The position numbers and the translations under genes were made by a program. A DNA stretch of 22,946 nucleotides. Source: Candidatus Tagabacteria bacterium CG_4_10_14_0_2_um_filter_40_13 (lineage in GTDB: Bacteria; Patescibacteriota; Minisyncoccia; GCA-002779875). Under the pieces are notes generated by a model, which saw only the letters and a list, made by a program, of their open reading frames with translations, was not told the DNA's origin and did not search any database. Location of the stretch: contig PFNV01000016.1 of assembly GCA_002792165.1 (NCBI GenBank), positions 1-22,946 on the forward strand, given 5' to 3'. Positions 1 through 8,051 of this stretch are shown in pieces (the first letter of the stretch is position 1; each line of letters starts with the position of its first letter).

Positions 1-72
1 CACGATTAAAAAAACCGTGAATAACAAAAAAGTCTTGCGGATATTGGAATCCTTTTGAGTGTATAAAGACAT
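1..72 (-). CDS. htpX: HtpX-like M48 membrane protease, N-terminal fragment
   Basis: Only the first 24 codons are inside the window; the gene continues past base 1. Reading the minus strand from the ATG at 72-70 gives a start of the form MSLYTQKDSNIRKT followed by a hydrophobic run (LLFTVFLIV). That matches the usual N-terminus of HtpX-type M48 zinc proteases, where a YxxxDSNIRKT-like segment precedes the first membrane helix. HtpX proteases act at the cytoplasmic membrane on damaged membrane proteins; the HEXXH site lies outside the window and cannot be checked. The ATG is 12 nt after the lemA stop with no clear Shine-Dalgarno, so it is probably co-transcribed with lemA. The lemA-htpX pairing is common and supports the call. 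Confidence 0.72.
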   Translation of the reverse strand, partial: MSLYTQKDSNIRKTFLLFTVFLIV

Positions 73-84
73 ATTTCAAAAATT

Positions 85-636
85 TTAAAATTTAACTTTA
101 ACCGGTTCGCGTTCGGCTTCCGATGCCGCTTCGAAAAATTTCACTTCCGAAAAACCAAACATCTTCGCGATAATACTTGCGGGAAAAACCTGGATTTTCG
201 TATTCAAATCCCTTACTGTTGCATTATAAAATCTTCGCGCCGCCTGAATTTTATCTTCAGTATCGGTAAGCTCTCTCTGCAGCTCCAAAAAATTTTCGTT
301 TGCCTTAAGTTGGGGATAATTTTCCGCAACCGCGAATAAGGTTTTCAATGTTCCCGATAAAGCGTTTTCTTTTCCCTCGCGTTCAAGCGCGCTGCCGCCT
401 ATTCCCATCGCCTCTGTTCTCGCTTTAGTAACGTTTTCCAAAACGCCGCGCTCATGCGCCATATACCCCTTAACGGTTTCGACAAGATTGGGAATCAAAT
501 CATATCTGCGCTTAGTTTGAACGTCAATATCACTGGTTGCCTCCTTTGCCCTCATTCGCAAAGTTATAAGACGGTTATATGTATAAACAAACCAACCGAT
601 AACCACGGCCGCAATACCTATCAAAATTTTGGTCAT
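85..636 (-). CDS. lemA: LemA family membrane protein
   Basis: This 183-residue protein has an N-terminal membrane helix (about residues 3-20) followed by the soluble helical LemA domain. The family signature is visible as a RYDLIPNLVETVKGY segment near residues 44-58, then ERGVLENVTKAR, and a C-terminal RFYNATVRDLN...FPASIIAKMFGF segment. The length is normal for the family. LemA proteins have an N-terminus-out topology and a core of long antiparallel helices; their biochemical role is not settled, though they often sit beside HtpX proteases. Here the partial htpX-like start follows 12 nt downstream. The ATG at 636 has no Shine-Dalgarno. A TTGCCT-17-TATAAT promoter upstream predicts a 5' leader of roughly 25-30 nt. 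Confidence 0.93.
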   Translation of the reverse strand: MTKILIGIAAVVIGWFVYTYNRLITLRMRAKEATSDIDVQTKRRYDLIPNLVETVKGYMAHERGVLENVTKARTEAMGIGGSALEREGKENALSGTLKTLFAVAENYPQLKANENFLELQRELTDTEDKIQAARRFYNATVRDLNTKIQVFPASIIAKMFGFSEVKFFEAASEAEREPVKVKF

Positions 637-668
637 ATATAATAGTAAAAATAATTAATAATATGGTT

Positions 669-697
669 ATTATAATTCAAAAATAATCAGTAGGCAA
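669..697 (-). promoter_or_regulatory. Predicted sigma70-type promoter of lemA
   Basis: On the minus strand, TTGCCT (697-692) is followed by a 17-bp spacer and a perfect TATAAT (674-669). The -10 ends 32 nt before the lemA ATG. It lies between lemA and the groEL terminator, so lemA-htpX appears to be its own transcription unit. Confidence 0.55.
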
Positions 698-700
698 GTC

Positions 701-736
701 AAATCAAAAACCCCGTTAAAACAGGGTTTTTGATTT
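701..736 (-). terminator. Bidirectional rho-independent terminator after groEL
   Basis: This is a perfect 13-bp inverted repeat: AAATCAAAAACCC at 701-713 and its complement at 724-736, with a 10-nt loop. The GGGTTTTT arm supplies the U-rich side. It sits 11 nt past the groEL stop and upstream of the lemA promoter, so it mainly insulates lemA from groESL. Confidence 0.85.
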
Positions 737-747
737 TAATTATCCTT

Positions 748-2755
<2,008 letters not shown>

Positions 2756-2764
2756 ATATTCCTT

Positions 2765-2792
2765 ATTTTAGGAAAAATTTTAAGGTTGTCAA
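2765..2792 (-). promoter_or_regulatory. Predicted groESL promoter, near-leaderless
   Basis: On the minus strand a perfect TTGACA (2792-2787) is followed by a 16-bp spacer and TAAAAT (2770-2765). Only 9 nt separate the -10 box from the groES ATG at 2755, so transcription should begin within about 2-4 nt of the start codon. No HrcA/CIRCE inverted repeat is present. Confidence 0.6.
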
Positions 2793-2800
2793 GCCCTACT

Positions 2801-2838
2801 AAAAAAACAAAAGCCGCCTAAAAATTAGGCGGATTTTT
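2801..2838 (-). terminator. Rho-independent terminator after the AOR operon
   Basis: A perfect 8-bp GC-rich stem (CCGCCTAA at 2814-2821, TTAGGCGG at 2825-2832) with a 3-nt loop is followed on the minus strand by a T-rich tract (2813-2801). It lies just past the stop of the 63-residue gene and upstream of the groESL promoter. The A/T runs on both sides could let it work in both directions. Confidence 0.88.
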
Positions 2839-2846
2839 TATATTTA

Positions 2847-3038
2847 TTAAAAACCTTTGATTTTATTGGCGGTAATTTCCCTGACGTCAAAAACCTTATC
2901 GGCCGCTTCGCGGATAGCATCGTCAACAAATGAGCGATCAGGAAGCTTCGTGTTCAATTTTTCCCGAAGAACATCAATAAAATTTTCTACATCATCCCTT
3001 GAAATCCTGCTTTTCGAGATTTCGTCTTTTTTCGACAT
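2847..3038 (-). CDS. Small 63-residue protein of unknown function, downstream of AOR
   Basis: I do not recognise a family. The start at 3038 is chosen because a strong GGAGG lies 8 nt before that ATG; a longer in-frame reading would run back into the AOR gene. The protein is charged, with no membrane segment or signal peptide and no Cys. It looks helical: a Lys/Ser-rich start, then DDVENFIDVLREKLN, then DRSFVDDAIREAADKVFDVREI. It lacks the C-terminal Gly-Gly of MoaD/ThiS proteins, so a sulfur-carrier role is not supported. It follows the AOR stop by 19 nt and precedes the shared terminator, so the two are almost certainly co-transcribed. A small accessory or regulatory partner of the oxidoreductase is possible but unproven. 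Confidence 0.75.
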   Translation of the reverse strand: MSKKDEISKSRISRDDVENFIDVLREKLNTKLPDRSFVDDAIREAADKVFDVREITANKIKGF

Positions 3039-3057
3039 TTTATTTTCCTCCTTTTTT

Positions 3058-5217
3058 TTATTTTTCGGAATCGGGATACAGGTCTTTGACGATAAAATCA
3101 AGACCCAATTCCTCAAGTTTTTCTTTGGTCGGAATACCGTTTTTATCCCAACCGCGAAGTTTGTAATAATCGTCGAGAAGATAATCGACTTTTTCCTGAT
3201 CCAGTTTCGCGCCGCAGGTCGGACCGAGAGGCACTTCTTCTTTCAAAAATCTTACCGGCGGCTGGTCGTATGCCCTTCCAAAATCCGGATTTTCCCTTTT
3301 CCAAAAACAACGCGTCAGATTGAAAATCCTTTCTGATTTTTCCAAAAGTTCTTCGAGAGTAAAATCAAGTCCCGTCACGCATTTGAAAATTTCCGGATAA
3401 TGTTCGAGGGAAAAATTCGGCAGTTCAACCCACTGAAGACGGCAAGTTCCAAACATGTCAAAAAGTGGTCTTATATGCTGGAGATAAACAACCCACTCCG
3501 CCTTGCCTTCCAATAATTTGCGGCCTTTTTCGATATCGCGCGTGATTGCCCAAGAATCATTATGATGGGCACCGATACCGCAAGTTATATAACTTAAAGC
3601 CATTGCCGGAGCGTCACGGATGCCGTAGCCGGACTGTTCCAATCCTTTAACCTGGATGGCTGCAACGAAAGAATCACCGCCCAAAATCTGTGCCGCTTTT
3701 TTGGTGCCGAGAGCAAGAATCCTGCCCAGCTCGCTTTTTTGTTCGGCAATTTCTTTCGCTAAAAATTCCATGGTTTCCACGTCGCCAAAATCCAATTTCC
3801 GGCCCCTGGTCATCACGAGAGAAATAATATTTTTCTGAAAACATTCGATGGCAAAAGCCATAACTGCTCCGCCGGAAATAGTATCAATGCCGTACTGGTC
3901 TAAAAGATAATTGATGTAAGCGACATCAGAGATATCGCCGAGACAGCAGTTTCCGCCGCATAAAGCGATCGTTTCGTATTCCGGACCTTCGACATAAACA
4001 TCGTAGGCTCCGTTTTTTGTGGCATGCGAAACTTTTCCGCAGGGCATCGGACATCCGAAACAACCCTTATCGCCAATTACGATTTTTTCCCTCATTGTTT
4101 CGCCGTTCAAATGCTTGTGATGAACAAACCATTCGCCCTTAAAATTCCGTACCGGGAAAGCGCCTATTTCATTGACCCAATCAGTAACGCCGGGCGTGCC
4201 GTATCTTGTCCAATGCTTTTGGTTCTCACTCGTCAGACAATCAGTAAACATTTCCCTCCCCTTTTCCATCATCGCTTCTATATCGTGAATGGGAATTCCT
4301 CTCGTACCTCTTACGCAAATCGCCTTCAAATTTTTCGAACCCATTACCGCTCCCATACCCGTACGTCCGGCCTGCCTGCCAAAATCATGAGAAATACAAG
4401 CAAAACGGACCAGATTTTCTCCGGCCGGACCGATAACGGCGATTTGAAAATCTTCGCCTAAATCTTCTTTCAGGGCTTTTTCGGCATCAATCGAATGCAT
4501 GCCCCAATATTTTCCGGCATCGCGGATTTCGATATGGCCGTCATCAATCACCAGCATGCTGGGTTTATTCGCCTTACCTTCTATAATCAAAGCATCATAA
4601 CCCGCGTATTTAAGTTCGGCCGCCAAATGGCCGCCCATATTCGAATTGCCGTAGCCGCCTGTTAAGGGCGACTTTGAAGCAAATGTGATTTTTCCGCCGG
4701 CCGGAACAAACGTTCCCGCCAGAGGTCCCGAAGCAACAATCAGATTGTTTTTCGGAGAAAGCGAATCTATTCCTTTCGGATTGTGCTTATACAAAAGATA
4801 AGCCGCCAATCCCCTTCCGCCGAGATATTTTCTCATTGTCGTTTTCGTAAATGACCTGGTATTCCATTTTTTCCTGCTTTTTCTGGAAAAGTTTATGAAT
4901 AAAATTTTTCCGGCATAACCGCCAATTTCCGTTTTTTTACTAGAAATCGGACCTGGAACAAAATTCTCCTCATACTTCTCGCCATCTTTTAATGAGATTG
5001 TTCCGGTCGGGCAAAATTTCGCGCATTCACCACAATGGGTGCATCCAGAAAATTTTATTTTGTACGGTTTCGGGAATTGCCCGATAATCTTGATATGCGC
5101 CCGTTTCGGATTCAAAATTCCGGTTTCCGAATTATGCCGCAAATCGCAAACCATTTCGCAAATTCGACAGCCGGCGCAAAGATTCGCGTCGATTTTCATT
5201 TTTACTTTTTCTTCCAT
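3058..5217 (-). CDS. Ferredoxin-domain fused aldehyde:ferredoxin oxidoreductase (tungstopterin AOR family)
   Basis: This 719-residue protein joins two modules. Residues 8-75 hold two four-Cys motifs, C14-x2-C17-x2-C20-x3-C24 and C59-x2-C62-x2-C65-x3-C69, typical of a 2[4Fe-4S] ferredoxin. From about residue 101 the AOR fold follows: YLGGRGLAAY (131-140), SNMGGHLAAELKYAGYDA (192-209), then GCFGCPMPC with C386/C389/C393 and a distal C592 in DMFGTC. These are the four ligands of the AOR [4Fe-4S] cluster. GPEYET (411-416) and GAHHND (549-554) hold the acid and His expected at the active site. The family oxidises aldehydes to acids with bis-pterin tungsten and passes electrons to ferredoxin; the true substrate here is unknown. 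The start at 5217 is chosen for GGAGG 10 nt upstream; a longer frame to 5331 runs into the promoter region. No pterin-cofactor genes are in the window. Confidence 0.92.
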   Translation of the reverse strand: MEEKVKMKIDANLCAGCRICEMVCDLRHNSETGILNPKRAHIKIIGQFPKPYKIKFSGCTHCGECAKFCPTGTISLKDGEKYEENFVPGPISSKKTEIGGYAGKILFINFSRKSRKKWNTRSFTKTTMRKYLGGRGLAAYLLYKHNPKGIDSLSPKNNLIVASGPLAGTFVPAGGKITFASKSPLTGGYGNSNMGGHLAAELKYAGYDALIIEGKANKPSMLVIDDGHIEIRDAGKYWGMHSIDAEKALKEDLGEDFQIAVIGPAGENLVRFACISHDFGRQAGRTGMGAVMGSKNLKAICVRGTRGIPIHDIEAMMEKGREMFTDCLTSENQKHWTRYGTPGVTDWVNEIGAFPVRNFKGEWFVHHKHLNGETMREKIVIGDKGCFGCPMPCGKVSHATKNGAYDVYVEGPEYETIALCGGNCCLGDISDVAYINYLLDQYGIDTISGGAVMAFAIECFQKNIISLVMTRGRKLDFGDVETMEFLAKEIAEQKSELGRILALGTKKAAQILGGDSFVAAIQVKGLEQSGYGIRDAPAMALSYITCGIGAHHNDSWAITRDIEKGRKLLEGKAEWVVYLQHIRPLFDMFGTCRLQWVELPNFSLEHYPEIFKCVTGLDFTLEELLEKSERIFNLTRCFWKRENPDFGRAYDQPPVRFLKEEVPLGPTCGAKLDQEKVDYLLDDYYKLRGWDKNGIPTKEKLEELGLDFIVKDLYPDSEK

Positions 5218-5237
5218 TTTTCCCCTTCCTCCTTTTC

Positions 5238-5291
5238 TCCGCCACATTATTTTTAAAAATATCAAGGTACGGCGGATCAGCCTTTGGCTGA
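5238..5291 (-). promoter_or_regulatory. Structured 5' leader of the AOR gene
   Basis: Two adjacent hairpins lie upstream of the AOR ribosome-binding site. One is a 6-bp stem with a 3-nt loop (TCAGCC / GGCTGA, 5277-5291). The other is a 6-bp closing stem (TCCGCC at 5238-5243, GGCGGA at 5271-5276) enclosing a 14-nt AT palindrome (5248-5261). The two stems abut at 5276/5277 and could stack. The proximal stem ends about 11 nt before the GGAGG. I do not recognise a known riboswitch class; attenuation or RNA stability are alternatives. Confidence 0.4.
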
Positions 5292-5324
5292 AAAAATCAA
5301 ATTTTACCCTATTCCTAGCATATC

Positions 5325-5341
5325 TTGACAAATCCTGTCAA
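5325..5341. promoter_or_regulatory. Perfect palindrome in the divergent AOR/secG promoter region
   Basis: TTGACA, 5 bp (AATCC), TGTCAA is an exact inverted repeat, so each strand carries a consensus -35 hexamer here. On the plus strand it is the -35 of secG. On the minus strand it could serve AOR, but the best -10 at normal spacing is weak (TAGGAA, 18-bp spacer). It may be a shared -35 or an operator. Confidence 0.45.
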
Positions 5342-5352
5342 TACCCTATACT
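5325..5352 (+). promoter_or_regulatory. Predicted secG promoter, leaderless
   Basis: A perfect TTGACA (5325-5330), 16-bp spacer and TATACT (5347-5352) end 8 nt before the ATG at 5361. Transcription is predicted to start at or within 1-3 nt of the start codon. The TTG at 5325, which could be read as an upstream alternative start of secG, is part of this -35 box. Confidence 0.65.
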
Positions 5353-5360
5353 TCTCGATA

Positions 5361-5585
5361 ATGTCTATTTCTGTTATTATATCGATAGTTCAAATCGTAA
5401 TCTCCTTTTTATTAGTGGCTGCTATTTTGTTTCAGCAAAGAGGAGCCGGACTTTCGGCAAGCTTCGGAGGCAGTAGCAGCGGTTTTTACACAAAGCGCGG
5501 CATCGAAAAAATATTATTTATTTCGACAATCGTTTTAAGCATTCTTTTTATCTCTTCGACATTTATAGTTTTACTTATTAGATAG
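5361..5585 (+). CDS. secG: SecG subunit of the Sec translocon
   Basis: This 74-residue protein has two membrane helices (about residues 4-24 and 51-73) separated by a Gly/Ser-rich loop with the SecG signature QQRGAGLSASFGGSSSGFYTKRG. SecG binds SecYE in the cytoplasmic membrane and aids SecA-driven export. The ATG at 5361 is chosen over an in-frame TTG at 5325 because the latter overlaps the -35 box and would add 12 residues unlike SecG. It heads a compact run in which the solute-binding protein starts 13 nt after its stop. Size is normal for the family. Confidence 0.93.
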   Translation: MSISVIISIVQIVISFLLVAAILFQQRGAGLSASFGGSSSGFYTKRGIEKILFISTIVLSILFISSTFIVLLIR

Positions 5586-5597
5586 ATAGTTTCAGCT

Positions 5598-7364
5598 GTG
5601 AATTCAGTTAAAGAAAAAATTCTTTCTTTTGTAGCACAGGTAAAAATACCGTCTTTTCTTAAAATCCGTTATGTTTTAAGAAATTTTCCTTTCAGGAAAA
5701 AAATTTATTTTTTGCTTGCGTCAATGCTTTTTATCGTTGCTGTTTTAGGACTTTTGTGGAAAATAGACAAATCTTTTGCGGTGGAAATTCCCAAAGATGG
5801 AGGAAAATTAGAAGAAGGAATTATAGGCACTCCTCGCTTCATTAATCCGCTGCTGGCAATTTCCGACGCCGACCGCGATTTGGTTTCTCTGATTTATTCC
5901 GGGCTTTTGCGGGCCGATGACAAAGGGAGTTTAATGAACGACTTGGCGGAAAAATACGAAATCAGCGAAGACGGCACCTTATACACTTTTACGCTTAAAG
6001 AAAATCTCGTTTGGTCCGATAAAAAGCCGTTAACAAGCGATGATATTATTTTCACTATCCAAATGGCGAAAAATCCCGCTCTCAAAAGCAATCAAAGGGC
6101 AAGCTGGGAAGGCGTGGAGGTGGAAAAAATAGATGGCAGAACGATCAGCTTTTCGTTAAAGCGACCGTACGCTCCTTTTATAGAAAATATGACTTTGGGA
6201 ATTTTACCGAAACACATTTGGGGAGAAATTCAGCCGGAACAAATGATTCTCACTGATTTTAATATCAACCCTGTCGGTTCCGGCCCTTATCAGGTTAAAA
6301 CCATAGCCAAAGATTCAAACGGAATTACTCAATCCTACTCGCTCGTTCCGAATAAAAAATTTGCTCTCGGAAAACCTTATATCGATAATATTATCCTGAA
6401 ATTTTATCCTTCCGAGAAAAAACTTATCGCGGCTTACGAAAACGATGAAATCAGCGCCATGGGCGGAATTTCTCCTCAGGGAGCGGGAGAAATAAAGCGC
6501 GGCGGAAAAAAATTGAAACCGTTATTGCTTCCCCGCGTATTCACGGTCTTTTTCAATCAAAACAACGCCCAAATATTTACCAATAAGGAAGTGCGGCAAG
6601 CATTGGATCTGGCAACCGACAAGGAAGCCATCGTCAAAAATGTTCTTAAAAATTTCGGCTCTGTTCTTAATAGCCCACTTCCGCCCGGATCGATCGGCGC
6701 TTACGCTCTTCAGGAAAAATCAGATCAAGTGCAGTATGAAGAAAGATTGAAACAAGCAGTCGATCTTCTTGAAAAAAACGGATGGAAAATAAATGAACAG
6801 GATAATATTCGCGAGAAAAAAACGAAAAAAAATATAACCAGGCTTGAATTCAATCTCGCAACATCCAATGCGCCCGAACTTGCGCAAACCGCAGAACTTT
6901 TGAAACAAATGTGGGAAAAGTTAAATATAAAGGTGAATGTGAGAATTTTTGAAATTGGCGACTTAAACCAAAATGTCATCCGGCCAAGAAAATACGATGC
7001 TCTTCTTTTCGGAATAATGATGGGAAGGGATCCTGATCCGTTCGCTTTTTGGCATTCATCGCAACGCAACGATCCGGGACTCAACATCGCCCTATATACA
7101 AACATAACGGCCGACAAGTTATTGGAAGACGCGCGCGTTCTTTCCGATACAGACAAAAGAAAGGAAAAATATCAGGCTTTTCGAAAGCAAATAGAAAAAG
7201 ATATTCCGGCAATATTTCTTTATTCACCCGAATACATTTATTTGGTTCCAAAATATTTAATGGGATTAAATACCGACACTATCACAATCCCATCGGAACG
7301 TTTTACTCAAATAAATCAATGGTATATAGAAACGGAAAAAATATGGAGAATTTTTGCAAAGTAG
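5598..7364 (+). CDS. Membrane-anchored family 5 (OppA/DppA-like) solute-binding protein
   Basis: This 588-residue protein has a basic cytosolic N-terminus, one membrane helix (about 36-54) and an external SBP_bac_5 domain. Family features include GIIGTPRFINPLLAISDADRD near the start of the mature part, then SGLLRADDKG, LTSDDIIFTIQM, NPVGSGPYQV and NKEVRQALDLATDKEAIV. Proteins of this family deliver peptides, nickel or other small ligands to ABC permeases; the ligand here cannot be told. There is no lipobox, so it is held by an uncleaved or signal-peptidase I type N-terminus. No permease or ATPase genes are nearby. The start is GTG at 5598, 13 nt past secG, without a clear Shine-Dalgarno, consistent with coupled translation. 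The end overlaps the next gene by 22 nt. Confidence 0.9.
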   Translation: MNSVKEKILSFVAQVKIPSFLKIRYVLRNFPFRKKIYFLLASMLFIVAVLGLLWKIDKSFAVEIPKDGGKLEEGIIGTPRFINPLLAISDADRDLVSLIYSGLLRADDKGSLMNDLAEKYEISEDGTLYTFTLKENLVWSDKKPLTSDDIIFTIQMAKNPALKSNQRASWEGVEVEKIDGRTISFSLKRPYAPFIENMTLGILPKHIWGEIQPEQMILTDFNINPVGSGPYQVKTIAKDSNGITQSYSLVPNKKFALGKPYIDNIILKFYPSEKKLIAAYENDEISAMGGISPQGAGEIKRGGKKLKPLLLPRVFTVFFNQNNAQIFTNKEVRQALDLATDKEAIVKNVLKNFGSVLNSPLPPGSIGAYALQEKSDQVQYEERLKQAVDLLEKNGWKINEQDNIREKKTKKNITRLEFNLATSNAPELAQTAELLKQMWEKLNIKVNVRIFEIGDLNQNVIRPRKYDALLFGIMMGRDPDPFAFWHSSQRNDPGLNIALYTNITADKLLEDARVLSDTDKRKEKYQAFRKQIEKDIPAIFLYSPEYIYLVPKYLMGLNTDTITIPSERFTQINQWYIETEKIWRIFAK

Positions 7365-7957
7365 GAAAATTAGAAGAAAAAATTGTCAACAATGTTTCTC
7401 GATACGATGTCTGCCGCGGAGAAAAATCTATAGAGAAATTACGCTATGATTTAACGCTGATATACCCCGAAAGATTCGGAGAAGAGCTGCCAAGGACAGC
7501 CGGACATTATCATACAAAAGGCCAATGCGAACTTTTTGAAGTAATATCGGGCAAAAAAGCGTTATTTTTTATACAGCGATATGAAAATAATCCGCAAATT
7601 ATTAAAGAAACATATCTTATAGAAGCCGGTGAAAAAGAAAAAGTTATAATACTCCCGAATTTCAGCATTACCAGCATAAATCCTGAAAAAAACAAAGAGC
7701 TTCTTCTGTCAAATTGGATAAATATTGATGTCAAGAATGAATACGAATATTTTAAAAATCTTGGCGGTTGTTATCTGATTAAAGAAATTAACAATAGCAT
7801 TGAATTCGAGAAAAATAAAAATTATGAAAAAATTCCGGAATTAATTTTATTAAAGCCGAAAAAATTTCCGGCAGAACTGAAAAATCTTGATTTTCTTAAT
7901 AATCCCGGCAAATACAAAAAATTTCTAACGATTAAAAACTGCTATAGGAAAATTTAA
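7343..7957 (+). CDS. Cupin-type (archaeal-like) glucose-6-phosphate isomerase family protein
   Basis: This 204-residue protein matches the cupin PGI family, which interconverts glucose-6-phosphate and fructose-6-phosphate with a metal ion and is unrelated to the usual bacterial Pgi. The clearest evidence is YDLTLIYPERFGEELPRTAGHYHTKG (residues 35-60, quoted in full here only as a motif span), with His55, His57 and Glu63 as three expected metal ligands, followed by ELFEVISGKKALFFIQ. The fourth ligand, a His in the PPYWAH region, seems replaced: the aligned stretch LPNFSITSIN has Ile109 there. The start at 7343 is chosen because the family begins near here; a longer in-frame reading back to 7049 lies inside the upstream gene. 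It overlaps that gene's end by 22 nt and precedes tRNA-Leu by 10 nt. Confidence 0.78.
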   Translation: MENFCKVGKLEEKIVNNVSRYDVCRGEKSIEKLRYDLTLIYPERFGEELPRTAGHYHTKGQCELFEVISGKKALFFIQRYENNPQIIKETYLIEAGEKEKVIILPNFSITSINPEKNKELLLSNWINIDVKNEYEYFKNLGGCYLIKEINNSIEFEKNKNYEKIPELILLKPKKFPAELKNLDFLNNPGKYKKFLTIKNCYRKI

Positions 7958-7967
7958 CTTAATTTCC

Positions 7968-8049
7968 GGGCAGGTGGTGAAACTGGCAGACACGTACGGT
8001 TCAGGGCCGTATGCCGAAAGGCTTGAGGGTTCAAATCCCTCCCTGCCCA
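7968..8049 (+). tRNA. tRNA-Leu (anticodon CAG)
   Basis: This is a class II tRNA with a long variable arm. The acceptor stem GGGCAGG / CCTGCCC, anticodon stem TACGG / CCGTA and T stem GAGGG / CCCTC are all perfect. The loop TTCAGGG gives anticodon CAG, reading CUG. The discriminator is A at 8049, as expected for leucine. CCA is not encoded; the next bases are CT then the ATG of RNase J. It starts 10 nt after the cupin PGI stop, so it is most likely processed out of an mRNA. Confidence 0.97.
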
Positions 8050-8051
8050 CT

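Noticed and set aside
2756..2800. CIRCE/HrcA operator upstream of groESL
   Set aside because: No TTAGCACTC-N9-GAGTGCTAA inverted repeat is present.
4024..4461. Open frame of 145 codons on the plus strand opposite the AOR
   Set aside because: Antisense to conserved AOR coding sequence, with no recognisable motifs or start signals.
5218..5331. N-terminal extension of the AOR up to 5331
   Set aside because: It crosses the structured leader and the palindrome, does not look like coding sequence, and a strong GGAGG supports the start at 5217.
7974..8051. Upstream GTG start for RNase J inside tRNA-Leu
   Set aside because: The bases form a perfect tRNA, so the open frame there is chance.
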